From: Cyclaneusma minus
Taxonomy: Eukaryota > Ascomycota > Leotiomycetes > Marthamycetales > Marthamycetaceae
Reading direction: 5' to 3'
Length of the DNA stretch: 64,000 nt
Assembly: GCA_037179335.1 (NCBI GenBank)
Contig: JAKZHN010000014.1
Coordinates: forward strand, 1-64,000
Shown here: piece by piece, positions 25,629 to 36,085 of the stretch
Position numbering within the stretch: the first letter of the stretch is position 1
Layout of the letters: each line of letters starts with the position of its first letter
Made by a program: the position numbers and the translations under genes
Notes under the pieces: generated by a model
Databases searched by the model: none
The model's input: only the letters and a program-made list of their open reading frames with translations
Told to the model about the DNA's origin: nothing

Positions 25629-26897
25629 CTAGGTATGTGGATTCCCCAACACCACCGGCTTCATATCCGGATGGTCCAGCCAGCGTTGCGGATCAAAGAC
25701 CTCGGGCTCATTCCAAAGCTCCGGTGCGCCAACAACGCAATACTCCACTGTAACAGCGTGGTAATAGTATCCAGACCCCCACTCAACATCGTCAAAGAGA
25801 TACTTGTCAGTTCCGCCTTGTTCAATTTCGCGTCTTCATCTTGGATAATATTTGCCTGGATACAAGGCCGATGAATCCCTCTCTTCATCCGCTCATCTAA
25901 GCCTTCGTTCAGCTCTTTCAAATACGTGTCTCGTCTTCCACGCATCTCCTTCGCCTTTTGACTTCCACTTCCCCATGGATTCAACCGTAGTAGCGGAATA
26001 TAGTCCTGTAAGTTCCCTGTCGTGGAGCGGAAACGAGATACTTGTTCTTCGACGAGCGTGATCTCGTCAAATAGATGGGACGATTGTGAGGACATGCGGA
26101 TGCCCCAATTCAGTGTTAGTGCGAGCGAAAGTGAGAGACGCTGACACATCGCCATCCCGTCCGTATTGTTTCAGCTCGGTGATGAAGTCTTTGGTCTCGA
26201 TGTCCAGATGCGGAATATATGTTTGTACTGACGGTTTATTCAGGGCAGCTGCCGCGCCCTTCCTTCTCCGTTTGAGCGACTCGCTGTATGGTGATGTGCC
26301 GATTGTTGTTCCCGAAGTGTCTGACACGATCTGAGTACGTCTGTTTAAAAAGGGCATCTCATATAACCTCCGCACACCTGAATCTCATCAACATTCAAAT
26401 GGAAATGATAATGAAAATGGATGGAAACGAAAGCTCAGTGTAGTAATAACTCGGAACTGACAATGACAGCTGAAACACAGAACAACATCCAAACTCACAT
26501 CAACACTCGCACTCACCTTGTGAAAAGTATAAAACTCGGGCCGACTAGCCAAAGCCTGGCTGTGACCCCCAAAGATCGCCTTCGCATCAGCTGCCGTATT
26601 AACCACCACAACCGGTACATTCCCCAACATGATCTGATACACGCCGCCATACACCTTCGCCCACTTGCGGTATTGTTCAGCTGCGTTGTGGCGGATTTGG
26701 TGCAGATTGCCGATTAGCGGAAGACCGGAAGGGCCAGAGAGGTGTGGGATGCGGGTACGGAGGCGGATGTATTCGTTGGTGAGGACATAGAAGAGTGGGA
26801 GGAGAAGGAGTGTTGGGAGGAGGATGAAAAGGGGGTGAATGGAGAAAGGAGATAGATATTGGGGGGATAGGGAGGGGAAGATGTCGCTGAGTGTCAT
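25629..26897 (-). pseudogene. Cytochrome P450 pseudogene (CYP504/phenylacetate hydroxylase-like)
   Basis: Exon 1 (26897-26517) encodes a membrane-anchor segment, the proline hinge SGPSGLPLIGNLHQIR and RPEFYTFHK, ending at a normal GTGAGT donor. Exon 2 begins at 26330 with IVSDTSGTTIGTSPY and KRRRKGAAAALNKPS. These match the fungal phenylacetate 2-hydroxylase group as I recall it. After YGRDGD the frame shifts (about 26127) and continues as QRLSLSLALTLNWG, FRSTTGNLQDYIPLL and the I-helix-like MLSGGLDTITTLLQW. Near 25730 the sequence jumps in another frame straight to APELWNEPEVFDPQRWLDHP, the PERF-like region, then stops at 25629. The K-helix ExxR and the heme-binding Cys loop are missing, so no active enzyme is possible. 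A TTATAA lies ~70 bp before the ATG, a relic of its promoter. Confidence 0.85.
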
Positions 26898-27842
26898 TTT
26901 GAACTGGTATTGGAAGAAAAAGTAAAGGTGAGAGGAAGAGTGAAAGCAAGATGGCAAGGAATGGGACTTATAATAGACGTGTATCTTGACCCAGGGAGAA
27001 GACAAGGAGATTCCGATTGAACGCTAGTATCCAGGGACACCTCCAAAAAGATCTTGAGAGCCGACTTACCGCGAGCTCCTGATTGATGGAAGTTCAATAC
27101 TTGACAGCTGCAACAGATGATGCCCCCCACAGCGAATAGCTTTGCTTCAAAGCTTGCCCTTTTTCAATGGAAGCTCAGGCGGACGTCTGTTTTGTCTCCA
27201 TTCTGCAGTATGTCGTGCAGGACGGGGATGTTTTGCGGGGTGTGGAGAACGTGGAGTGCGGGGAAGTTCGTTCCACAGTCCACTCTTTGACTTCTCGGAA
27301 ACAATCCCTTGCTTCTGATCAGCTTTCGAGACGTCAGGAGGCTCGTAGGAGTGTGGAAAGGCTTCGGATAAATGTCTCATGACGGTGGTAACAACCATAC
27401 CGGCGTGTTGAAGACATCTCGTTGGGTAATGGCTTATCCTGTAGTGACTGGAGGATGCACGGTGGTTTGCGCGACCGCTTCTGGCCATCGTGCCTTGTCT
27501 TCGCTCTTTCCAGTGATACATGTAGGCATGCACGTAGCAACGGGAGCAAGACTCAACCGGCTCCTTCCATCTCTTTCGCAAAATGACCTCTGTCCGGTCT
27601 GTCGTGATGTTTTGCATGATGTAAGGTGATTTTCTAACTTCAAAGATGCAGGGGCTGTCCGGGGGACTGGATTTTAATGTGTTGTATTACAATAATAGAA
27701 GTATGTCGAGTGAAGATAGTAGAGTCGTCCTGGCAGCTTCTGCCAACATTTCGTTGTGGTATCCGTTGCATCCCATTGGCCGCTATATGAAATGCACACA
27801 ACGCTTTCTATCATGATGCAAATAGCACCCCGCTGTAAACGC
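26898..27842. other. Intergenic between the P450 remnant and the lipase gene
   Basis: Former P450 promoter and lipase 3' flank. A 156-codon minus-strand open frame (27617-27147) starts with ATG but has no recognisable domain, is rich in Arg/Pro/Ser and may be chance. No other gene is supported. Confidence 0.45.
27147..27617 (-). CDS. Possible orphan ORF
   Basis: 156 codons from an ATG at 27617 with no intron needed. Composition is Arg/Pro/His-rich, with no domain, signal peptide or membrane span. Family unknown. It lies in the gap downstream of the lipase gene and upstream of the P450 remnant. A chance open frame is at least as likely as a gene. Confidence 0.15.
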   Translation of the reverse strand: MQNITTDRTEVILRKRWKEPVESCSRCYVHAYMYHWKERRQGTMARSGRANHRASSSHYRISHYPTRCLQHAGMVVTTVMRHLSEAFPHSYEPPDVSKADQKQGIVSEKSKSGLWNELPRTPRSPHPAKHPRPARHTAEWRQNRRPPELPLKKGKL

Positions 27843-30800
27843 TCAAACATCCTTCTTCCCCAAGCTCATCCTGGCAACTTGCTCTGAAACGTGCTGGTCT
27901 TCCAGTGACTTCCTCGCAGGCGCCAACCCCACTGCTGTAGAATCGGCCGGCGGGGCGGGAGTCGCACAAGTCAATGAACTACCAGCTCCACCGTTTCCAT
28001 CAAGGCCAACGCCATCCAGGCCAGCGACAGGTCCCTTGCTCAGGAACTTGTCTATCTCAGCCTTATCCGTGCCTTTCTTCTCGCCCTTGCCCGCAATAAC
28101 CTCCGTCCAACTCCACGAAGATCTCTTCTCGGCAGCTTTCTTCATTGGTTTTCCGCTATCGACATCCATGTCGCTATCGCTTTCGTCCGCGCTGTCGGCA
28201 AAGTCCCTATCGCTCCACGTTGCGGAATCCTGTCGCTGTATGGGTCGTGGTGGCTGCTCTCCCCTACTCTGCGCCAACGCTTTTGCAAGACTACCAGGCT
28301 GTTGTTTTGGCAATGCGGAGACTGTATCCCCTGCTTCGCGATGCTCGCTGTCTGTTCGACGTTCCTTGTAAAACATTTCTGGGTGCTCTCCTCGCTGTTC
28401 CGGTTTTATCTCGTCACCCTGCTCATTTGGGTTCTCATGTTCAGCCTTCGCTCGTTCTTGGCCGCGCTCATCTTCATCTCTGGTGGTTGCTACCGCGTCA
28501 TTACTGAAGTGGGTGTCGACAAGATGCTTGACTACTGGCCAGCCAAAAGCATTCGCAAAGCGTCTGCGAACTATGATGTTGTTATGGGCGTCGGGCTCCA
28601 GGCGGACAAGCACTTTTCTCCAAGACAAATCGCGATGGTAGGCGCGGGCTATTTTCTCTTCAACTTTCATTGCAGAGCTGTCAATCACCTCACGACTGTC
28701 CTTATCAGGATTGGTGTGAACAGTGTCATCATAGTCCTTAGCTGACAGCTCGCTGTCCTGATGGTGGACGCTTGGATATGGAGATTCTGGCGTACTCGAG
28801 CCACTCATTCGACGGGCCAAAGGAGCTGGTTTCCTCGGCTTCATCGGCGGTGGCGGAATGTCTTCTGGATGATAGACGCGATCGTGGAAAATCGTCCTGG
28901 GCCTACTGGCAGGATTAATAAGAAACTCGATCGGTGGTAAGGGGGGCGCAAGGAGATCGCCAGCCGATTCGAAGAATGTGGTTTTGGGAGGGGCATCAAG
29001 GTTATCAGGGTCATCGTTGTGGTCGTCACCAGCTGTGGCTTTGGACCGCTCTTGCGAATTGGAATCAGAAGAGTCGTCTTGAATTTTGAGCGTCTGGCTT
29101 CTCTTGTATATCTTCTTGTGTTTGGGTCTGTGGTTGTGGCTTGTCGAGCTCTTATTTGGCTTTGACCGGAAGAGTCCCAAAAGACTACTGAAAGGGCCAC
29201 CGTTGTCAGTTGTTGACGAGGTCGAAGTGGAAGCTGGGCTGCCAAGAGAATCCGCAGTGCCACGTAGAGGCGATGAGTCTTCAATACTTCTAACAGCTTT
29301 CAAGCTGGCAGTGTCATCGTTCACTGTTGCATCCGGTGGCGGCTGAGGAACCTCCGCAACATCGCCTGCCTGAGACTGAATATTCGTGTCCACACCCTCT
29401 TCTTGACTCTCGTGGCTTGACGTACTGTCTGACCAGACGCGGTTACGAGAAGGCGAACTCGAGTTTGCTCCTATAAGCTCTCCCCATCCCCAGCTAGCCA
29501 TTGTACCAACAAGACCATTCTCCCGCCGCGCCTTTTCGACTCGGCCCAGTCCCTGCCAGTCCAAGAACAGTAGACAGCTTGTCCGCAGAGGCACAATACC
29601 GTCATTGACCACATTGGAATAGACAGTCCGGTTTCTGAACTTCTTCAGTACGGTATGAGCCGGACCCGTAGGCAGGATGCGAAGAAGAGGTTTGGAACCA
29701 GGGTCGGGGCTTTTCAGAGCTCCTCCTTCAAGACCACTGACGATTGCATTCCAACCACTGCGAGCAATAGTAGGTGCCCTCCACGTCAAACCCAAGTCCT
29801 GGCCAGTGCGGCCCACCAATCCGAAATCGAGCGCAAATTTGACATATATTGGATTCTCGTTGCTCAGTCCAAGGAAAGGCGATGCCAGGGCAATGAAATT
29901 GATGGGCTCTATGAGATCAAAGAACTGAGGAGAGTGCTTCTGTATATACGCAACTGCATAGGTCTGTATCAAACCTCCCAAGGAATGACCAATAAAGCTG
30001 ATACTCGTGATCTTGTATGCCAATTTTGGCTCCTTCGACGGTATGTTCAAGATATGCTCATGAGTAGCCAAGTGGCGACCTTCTTCGTTGGGTACATCAT
30101 GGCCCAAAGCCGATGAGACTGCCTGTTTGGCTACTGCTTTGGACACGGGTCGGAATGGTTGGTCAGGGTATGTCATCGACAAGACGTATCTGGCCAAGCG
30201 TTTCCCGAGGTATTTGATGCCCTTCTCTGTACGAACAGCATTCCCAGAGAATCCTCGAACTATGGTTTCCTCCTCATCGTCATCCTCTGGTTCGGGATCC
30301 TTTATATTATCTGCGGGTGCGCTACCCTTGGGATGCTCCGTCTGTGCGCCATCATTATTTTCGGTCCGAGTCTTGATATCTCGATCCAGACTGTGGGACC
30401 GCTTTCGGCCCCTTTTCCGAGCCTTGGCTTCGATTTTGGCTTCTTTCGCTGTGGCATCGATGCTCTCTTTCAGGTATAACATATCTGCGCCAAGGTTGCT
30501 GTGCAAGCCATGCGTAAGCACGACCAAATGTACCTTCTTCTGTCTTCTATTCTCCTGTTGACCACCGGTCTGCTCGTCGGCACCGGTAGCGTCTTCAACC
30601 GGGTTATCCGACTTTATGTCGTTTGGCTTGTCCCTGCCATGTTTATCCCATTCCGGGAACACGGGTGTATTCCACAAAGCCGCTGTATCCTCGACTAACA
30701 ATGACAATGCCTTCGAATAGATGCCCTTCTGCTGTGCCGGATGGTGTCCATCTTTAGCCCCCTTGCTCTGCTGGTGATCATGCACTTGCCCCGGAGCGGG

Positions 30801-31292
30801 CGCGCCACTCGAGCCAAAACCTAGGGACAAAGATTTCTCGTCTCTTCCTAGCGTGATCTCATAGTGTACTGCGGCCGAGTTCGAAAAGACCACTTGCGAC
30901 GTAACCTCAATGATCCACGATATGCTGGGGACGGGTTCGTCATGGCTACGGGAATGCGCGCTGCCAGCGGTCTCGCGGATATCTTCGGGGACGAGCAACT
31001 GGGTGTAGAAAGTCCCCCCAGCCTTGAGGTTGGGCTCGAATTCCGGGACGCCATATTTGCGAGGGTTTTCGAATTTCTCATTGGGCTGGAAGTTTGCCGG
31101 ACTCGCGGAAACGTGAAGAGTGTATGGGCCGTGGATGAAGGCAGCGCGGAGGGCTATGGCTGAGGTGTTCTTGATTCGGAGATGAAGGGTTGCCGGCGAA
31201 GGGAGGATTCGGTCGTTTGCGGGAGTATAGGTGACAGTGTAGCGCACAATCTCCCCGATCTTGACACTGCCGACCTGGTGTAAAAGCAACAT
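27843..31292 (-). CDS. ROG1-type lipase/serine esterase (DUF676 family)
   Basis: 1149 residues, no intron needed, ATG at 31292 starting MLLLHQVGSVKIGEIVRYTV, which resembles N-termini of fungal Rog1-like proteins. Residues ~1-150 form a beta-rich N-terminal domain. The alpha/beta-hydrolase (DUF676) core starts at VHLVVLTHGLHSNLGADM (His261-Gly262), has the nucleophile elbow GHSLGG at 435-440 (Ser437) and ND564GIVPLRTS, the probable acid region. A long acidic/basic insert (~285-345) splits the core. The C-terminal half is low-complexity (Ser/Pro/Asp/Glu) with a fold-like island near SWRKVLVRLEPDAHNNIIVR, seen at the C-terminus of many family members. Yeast Rog1 is a lipid-droplet-associated monoacylglycerol lipase; substrate here is inferred only. 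It is divergent from the FAD monooxygenase across a 1.04-kb gap. Confidence 0.88.
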   Translation of the reverse strand: MLLLHQVGSVKIGEIVRYTVTYTPANDRILPSPATLHLRIKNTSAIALRAAFIHGPYTLHVSASPANFQPNEKFENPRKYGVPEFEPNLKAGGTFYTQLLVPEDIRETAGSAHSRSHDEPVPSISWIIEVTSQVVFSNSAAVHYEITLGRDEKSLSLGFGSSGAPAPGQVHDHQQSKGAKDGHHPAQQKGIYSKALSLLVEDTAALWNTPVFPEWDKHGRDKPNDIKSDNPVEDATGADEQTGGQQENRRQKKVHLVVLTHGLHSNLGADMLYLKESIDATAKEAKIEAKARKRGRKRSHSLDRDIKTRTENNDGAQTEHPKGSAPADNIKDPEPEDDDEEETIVRGFSGNAVRTEKGIKYLGKRLARYVLSMTYPDQPFRPVSKAVAKQAVSSALGHDVPNEEGRHLATHEHILNIPSKEPKLAYKITSISFIGHSLGGLIQTYAVAYIQKHSPQFFDLIEPINFIALASPFLGLSNENPIYVKFALDFGLVGRTGQDLGLTWRAPTIARSGWNAIVSGLEGGALKSPDPGSKPLLRILPTGPAHTVLKKFRNRTVYSNVVNDGIVPLRTSCLLFLDWQGLGRVEKARRENGLVGTMASWGWGELIGANSSSPSRNRVWSDSTSSHESQEEGVDTNIQSQAGDVAEVPQPPPDATVNDDTASLKAVRSIEDSSPLRGTADSLGSPASTSTSSTTDNGGPFSSLLGLFRSKPNKSSTSHNHRPKHKKIYKRSQTLKIQDDSSDSNSQERSKATAGDDHNDDPDNLDAPPKTTFFESAGDLLAPPLPPIEFLINPASRPRTIFHDRVYHPEDIPPPPMKPRKPAPLARRMSGSSTPESPYPSVHHQDSELSAKDYDDTVHTNPDKDSREVIDSSAMKVEEKIARAYHRDLSWRKVLVRLEPDAHNNIIVRRRFANAFGWPVVKHLVDTHFSNDAVATTRDEDERGQERAKAEHENPNEQGDEIKPEQRGEHPEMFYKERRTDSEHREAGDTVSALPKQQPGSLAKALAQSRGEQPPRPIQRQDSATWSDRDFADSADESDSDMDVDSGKPMKKAAEKRSSWSWTEVIAGKGEKKGTDKAEIDKFLSKGPVAGLDGVGLDGNGGAGSSLTCATPAPPADSTAVGLAPARKSLEDQHVSEQVARMSLGKKDV

Positions 31293-32334
31293 CTTGCGTC
31301 AAGATGTGTGTTGGAGCGAAACGGCCTTTGCGATGTGGTTGTTTGAAGCCTTGCGGCGTTCATGTGGCCATCATCAGGCCGGGAAAGGGTCGGATTGGGG
31401 AGCGAGACCAAACTTCTCCATCACTTGGCCCAGCCAACAACAGCGCGCCCGCTTCGACTTAGTGCAGTATCTGGATCGATGGTCAAGATGTTGCCAAGAT
31501 GGCACGCGATGCCCACGCTCTCAAAAGCTTGGGATCAATCCGGACAATTGAGAAAGCCGGAGCCGTAGAATGACATCTCTGTGGCGGTGCAGCGGCCTCG
31601 ATGCTCATTGGCTGATTGGCATTTCAGCCTCTGCGATCTTCAATATTCTCGATGCTTGGAAAGGCTTGGGTAGCACAAACCTCCCAGAACGTCCCTTCTC
31701 TGTTCTTCTTCGCCCTCAGAGTCTCATCAACAGCTGAAACCACATGGGAGGCCCACGTCGCTACTTTTGGAGAACATACTCCAGTCGATGACCCGGCATC
31801 CTTCGTTCTCCCCAGTCAATCTTATCTTGTAGAGTGGACTGTGGGTCACAGCAGACGCCGAGTTCACGCCGGCGCGCAGGATCTGGACGGCAAGACTCGA
31901 CGGTAAGCTCGTTTGTTGGTTGTTTACGAGCCCTGCTCTTTTTTTTCTTCACAACCGTGCCGCTGCAGCTTACATCTTACCGGCACATCCAGCCGCTGGG
32001 CCATACAACGTGCTCTCTCGTAGCTTTTAGTCGTTACAGTTCCACCCACAGGGGCTGCGCTATGCGTCATGGAGCCCATCCACCTCGGCTGTTGGCGCCG
32101 GCTTCACTGAAGTACGACTAGGGTATATATTTTGCTTTTCAATATAAGTTCCGCATCGGAGCGACGAAGTCCAAAATCCGAAGACGTAAGGACTTTCATT
32201 CCTTAACAATCGTTCCACACGTCGAGGCATCCGGCTGCTGCTACCCCTATATCTCTTTCTGACCAGCGCACTCCACATTCTTTTCCTTCACACTTGTCTT
32301 TTGCGCTCTTCTGCTCTCATTACATCCATTCAAA
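31293..32334. promoter_or_regulatory. Divergent promoter region, lipase (-) and FAD monooxygenase (+)
   Basis: 1042 bp between two start codons. Open frames inside it are short and unlike any family. A TATA-like TATATATTTTG lies near 32125, about 210 bp before the monooxygenase ATG. A CT-rich leader with CTTTT/CTTTC tracts precedes the ATG at 32335. Confidence 0.5.
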
Positions 32335-34009
32335 ATGGACTTCTTCAAGGATGACCTCGAATTTTCTACTTTCAAAGCCAAAACTCCTCTCCGCGTGATC
32401 ATCGTCGGTGCCGGCATAGGAGGTCTCACCGTTGCTATTGGCTTGAAAAGCACCGGCCATGACCCTGTTCTCCTTGAGCAAGTCAAGGAAATCGCGGAAG
32501 TGGGTGCCGGTATCCAAATGGCTCCTAATGCTTCGAGGATCATTGGGCGTCTCGGATTCTTGGACGAGATTGTTAAGCATATGAATTTTCTGGAGTCGAA
32601 TTCGCTGAGGCGCTGGGCGAATGATGAGGAACTGGGGGGTACGAAGATGATGCCCGAGGTATGTAAGATTTCTGACTCCATGAATTGCTTCCGGTTTGAG
32701 ATGACAAGTTGTTACCCTTTGAACATAAGATGGGGCTATTGCCTCTATATGAAAACGCCGCTTCGGTTCTCAACTAGCTGCTACATCTCCTTAAGAGCCT
32801 TGTATTCAGCACCAAAGCCTAAGATTGACATATTTTAGATTGGCGAACAATACCATGCTCCTCTGGGCGTCATCCACCGCGGCGACTTTCAAAAAGTGCT
32901 TCTCGCCACCGCCAAATCCCTAAACATTGAAATCCACGTGGGCACGCACGTGACCCAAGCAGATTCCAACTTCGAAGCCCGCGTCCAGACCGAGTCTGGT
33001 GAATGGATCACAGGCGACGTGATCATTGCCGCCGACGGCATCAAATCCACCATCCGCGCACAAATTGCCACCTTGCACGGGACCGAAGACCACGCGGTGC
33101 CCACCGGCGACGCGGCCTACCGGGTGCTCATCCCCAGAGACCAGATGTCACACAACCCATCTGCCCTCTCTCTGCTTAACAAGAACGTTGGCATGCGGTG
33201 GATGGGTCCCGGCGGGCATATCATGGCTTACCCGATCAAAAACAATGAGGTGTACAACATGGTCCTCCTGCATCCGCAAAAGCCCGGCCAGGGACCAGAA
33301 GAGAGCTGGACTAACAAAGGCGATAAGCGCGAGATGATGGAATTTTACGCCGGCTGGAACGATACGGTTAAGGATTTGCTGAGTTATGTGCCTGAGGGGG
33401 AAGTACTGGAATGGACGCTTAACAGCCACTTACCGCTGGCGTCGTGGGTTGAGAACAAGTGTGTGCTGATGGGCGACTCGTGCCATCCGATGCTGCCGTA
33501 TGTAGCGCAGGGAGCAGCGCAGGCGATTGAGGATGCGGGCGTGCTAACGGTGGTACTGGGAATGATTGAGAGGAAAGACGACGTGGGGGCGGCGTTGGGG
33601 ATTTACCAGATGATACGCAAGGAGCGGGGTGAGAAAATTCAGAACAGTGCGGCGACGACGAGGGAGGCGCTGCATTTGCCAGATGGACCGGAGCAGCAGA
33701 AGAGAGATGATGCGTTTAGGGGGAAGGGGAGCAACCCGGATTTGTGGTCGGATAATGAGTGGCAGAATTATATGTGGGGTAAGTTCAATTTCCTGAATGG
33801 CTATTGGTTTCAACTCACTATGAAGGAAATGTACTAATGCAATTGGTATGGCAGGCACGGATGTGATGAAAGATGCAATGGAAAACTGGTCCGACTATAT
33901 GTCCAAGGCCCAAGGTGGTCGCTCATCCTCTAGCCGATTGCAAGAGATTTCAGGCAATGTTGGTCCTGGGTCAGGGGCAGTCCAGGAGACTTCAGGAAAA
34001 GACAAATGA
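32335..34009 (+). CDS. FAD-dependent aromatic monooxygenase (salicylate hydroxylase-like)
   Basis: Three exons by eye: 32335-32658, 32839-33778 and 33855-34009, giving about 472 residues. Group A flavoprotein monooxygenase: FAD-binding RVIIVGAGIGGLTVAIGL at residues ~20-37 (GxGxxG), the DG motif VIIAADGIKSTIR and the second FAD site VLMGDSCHPMLPYVAQGAAQ (Asp near 321). Such enzymes hydroxylate aromatic acids with NAD(P)H and O2; the substrate is not predictable here. The last intron (GTAAGT...CAG, 33779-33854) splits the Gly of MWGTDVMKDAMENW, a typical family C-terminus. Without that splice the frame ends 20 codons later, so annotation without it is probably wrong. Intron 1 is long (180 bp). 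It is near a P450 remnant of aromatic catabolism, but a former cluster is speculation. Confidence 0.88.
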
Positions 34010-34984
34010 ACGAAACAATATGGCAATGAGTTGCTCGGTTTTCGCGGGGAATTGATAGGGTAATGAGGAGTGAAGCATGAATCAAAAGGGGGTGGGGACA
34101 TGGAAAGGCAAGTGAGAATATCGGAAGAGAGACGAGACGAACAAACACTCGGATTGAAGACTGCTCCGCCATGAGGAAAACTTGCGGCGGGCCGCAGGAT
34201 TTCTAAGGCTACCTTACATATATGTTTTGCTTCAACAAGCAAGCTGTGTTCGTAGCCTGAGAGGGCGACTTGGCGTTACTTGAAGCCGCGGTTCATTATG
34301 TCGAGTCTTCGGGCATAGGTTTCACAAATGATTTGTCACTTCTGCCTACCATGTACTAGCATAAGAGATTTAAGAGCATTTTGTTCACTCAAGGGAACGT
34401 GGCTTACTGTATTGCGCGAGCTGCTGCTACAACGAGTCCTCGTTCCTGTTTGTTTAACCCCTAGGTGATACTGTCTTCCGAGTAAGTTTAGCTGGAGTGG
34501 CAACTTGGGATAGGGGGTACGAATCGAAGAGGATGAAATGATACAAGTGAAAATATATGTTCTCTGCCTTGGTACTTGTGATACTTGGCTCTTGGGTCTC
34601 GTTGAGTTATGACACGGAGTTCTAACTCCTCGGGTAATACAAAGCTTACCAGCTCTTCGAGTATTGCATGTACTCTATCAAGTATGTTGTGACGTGAGTA
34701 TCAACGAGCAGGGCTTGCAGACATTCATGTACCGTGCCTTGGACCATAGCTTCATGCATGAGACCGTGGATGAGTATAAGTTCTTATGATGTTGTCGCTA
34801 TATCTCATCTCTGTGTAACATACTTATGCATAATCTTCTTGTCGGTTGCATTGCAACTTGGGAGATACAATAATACTGGCAGCAGCAACCCCTCACAAGA
34901 ACTCAAATCCGTATGGACCAGACGGTATATATAGCTTGTGAAGTTCATGTGAGTTACTAGGGAGCAAAAGATTTTTGAACGGCT

Positions 34985-35275
34985 GTGTCCACATCTACCA
35001 GTGAGCAACTTTCCTCTGACATTTTGGCTCTCTCCACATTAGATTCCCTAGAATTGTCCCGTTCTCTAACACAATCCAAGTCGAAACCCGCCCCCAAATA
35101 CCATAAAGACGTTGTACTCATGAAATCCTACGGCGTAACCGCCTACTCCTTCTCATCCCGGACCCGCATCATACCCCTCGGCCAAGTCGATGACCCTATC
35201 AACAAAGCCGGCATCTGGTACTTCTTCAGCCTCTATAGCCAAAAATTCCCAGACAATTGGAAATATCCCCGATAA
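34985..35275 (+). pseudogene. Coding-like fragment without a start
   Basis: An open frame of 96 codons with no ATG before codon 46. From ~35090 codons end strongly in C (for example GGC GTA ACC GCC TAC TCC TTC), as in real genes here. The peptide includes VVLMKSYGVTAYSFSSRTRI and GIWYFFSLYSQKF, which I cannot assign. A CTACCAG acceptor-like site at ~35000 could mean it is the last exon of a longer gene whose 5' part I could not find. The stop lies within the start of the adjacent minisatellite, which may have truncated it. Gene remnant is the best reading. Confidence 0.35.
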
Positions 35276-35415
35276 GTGGAATTGTTCTGAACAATCAGAA
35301 GTATCCACAATGACCGGGAGCAGTTCCAGTGATTATGGACATTTCCAAATCCAATAACTAGAATATCACCAACGATCGAGAATATTCCCAGTCCAGGAAT
35401 ATCTCCATATGAATG
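35252..35415. repeat. Degenerate ~20-bp minisatellite, GAATATTCC core (array A)
   Basis: About eight successive units of 17-23 bp, each opening with a variant of GAATATTCC (GGAAATATCC, GAAGTATCC, GACATTTCC, GAATATCACC, GAATATTCCC, GAATATCTCC) followed by ~10 variable bases. It ends about 10 bp beyond the stop codon of the GatC-like gene, so it lies in that gene's 3' region. A similar array is at 56083-56195. Confidence 0.7.
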
Positions 35416-35422
35416 TATCCCC

Positions 35423-36085
35423 TCAAGTCATAAACAAGCCGATTCCCGTTTCACCCTCTCCCTCCTTCGCAGCACCCTCATCCTCCTTCGCAGCACCCTC
35501 ATCACTCCCCGTACTCTCAACCACAAAATATCTTCCCACGGTCCTGCTCGCTAATTTCAGCGGATCCCACTCCGGCGTCTTATTCTCAACTACGGCATCT
35601 CTTCTCCTCCTAGGCCTCCTCGTCCGCCCCACAACTTCCTCCTGTGCTAGTACGTCCTTCATACTCGCCAAACCTATCGTATTCCTACGTCTCGTCTCCT
35701 TGGTCTCGTCGCGTAGGGCGGCTAAAGGCTCGACACCTGAAGCGTCGACGCTTTGCACGTCGCGCACGAAATGGAGTTGCGAGTTTAGGTCATCCAGCAT
35801 GCGGGATTCCTCGGCAGCATCTTTAGGAGGCGGCAGGGCGGAGAGGCGCAGGAGGTGGCGCAGGCGGGTGGGGGAGATTTCGTCGGTGTCTTGGGAGTTG
35901 CCGGATGAAGAGGTTGGTGGGACGAGGGAGCGGACGGACCAGGTGGGCTTGGAGAGGAGAGACTCGATGTCGAGTGGAGGTTTGGCGCTGTAGGGTCGGG
36001 ATTGGAGATGTCCTGGTATTGGGTGTTGGTGGATTTGGGTGCGTAGCAGAGCCAAGCGGCAGCGGAGGCATCGGGAGCTGACCAT
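35423..36085 (-). CDS. Mitochondrial Glu-tRNA(Gln) amidotransferase subunit (GatC/Gta3-like)
   Basis: 220 residues, ATG at 36085, no intron. The basic, hydroxylated N-terminus (MVSSRCLRCRLALLRTQ) looks like a mitochondrial targeting peptide. The core reads LLSKPTWSVRSLVPP, LRHLLRLSALPPP, MLDDLNSQLHFVRDVQSVDA and GVEPLAALRDET, the helical belt of GatC-type subunits that clamp the amidase and kinase-like subunits. The role is transamidation of Glu-tRNA(Gln) to Gln-tRNA(Gln) in mitochondria. The C-terminus has WDPLKLASRTVGRYFVV, typical of fungal homologues. Near the end an 18-bp duplication repeats DEGAAKE, which may vary between strains. It shares a 371-bp divergent promoter with sec17. Confidence 0.78.
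   Translation of the reverse strand: MVSSRCLRCRLALLRTQIHQHPIPGHLQSRPYSAKPPLDIESLLSKPTWSVRSLVPPTSSSGNSQDTDEISPTRLRHLLRLSALPPPKDAAEESRMLDDLNSQLHFVRDVQSVDASGVEPLAALRDETKETRRRNTIGLASMKDVLAQEEVVGRTRRPRRRRDAVVENKTPEWDPLKLASRTVGRYFVVESTGSDEGAAKEDEGAAKEGEGETGIGLFMT

Larger units (their letters stand above)
34010..35422. other. Intergenic with a coding-like fragment and a minisatellite
   Basis: 1.4 kb. The first kilobase shows no supported gene. 34985-35275 contains a codon-biased fragment and 35252-35415 a ~20-bp repeat array, both listed separately. Confidence 0.5.

Noticed and set aside
31616..31906. 96-codon frame in the divergent promoter
   Set aside because: No domain; overlaps regulatory DNA between two conserved starts.
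25629..34009. Aromatic-catabolism cluster of P450 and FAD monooxygenase
   Set aside because: The P450 is dead, a lipase gene lies between, and no ring-cleavage or fumarylacetoacetase-type enzymes are present.
35252..35415. CRISPR-like array (regular core with variable spacers)
   Set aside because: The core is only ~9 bp and degenerate, the genome is eukaryotic and there are no cas genes.
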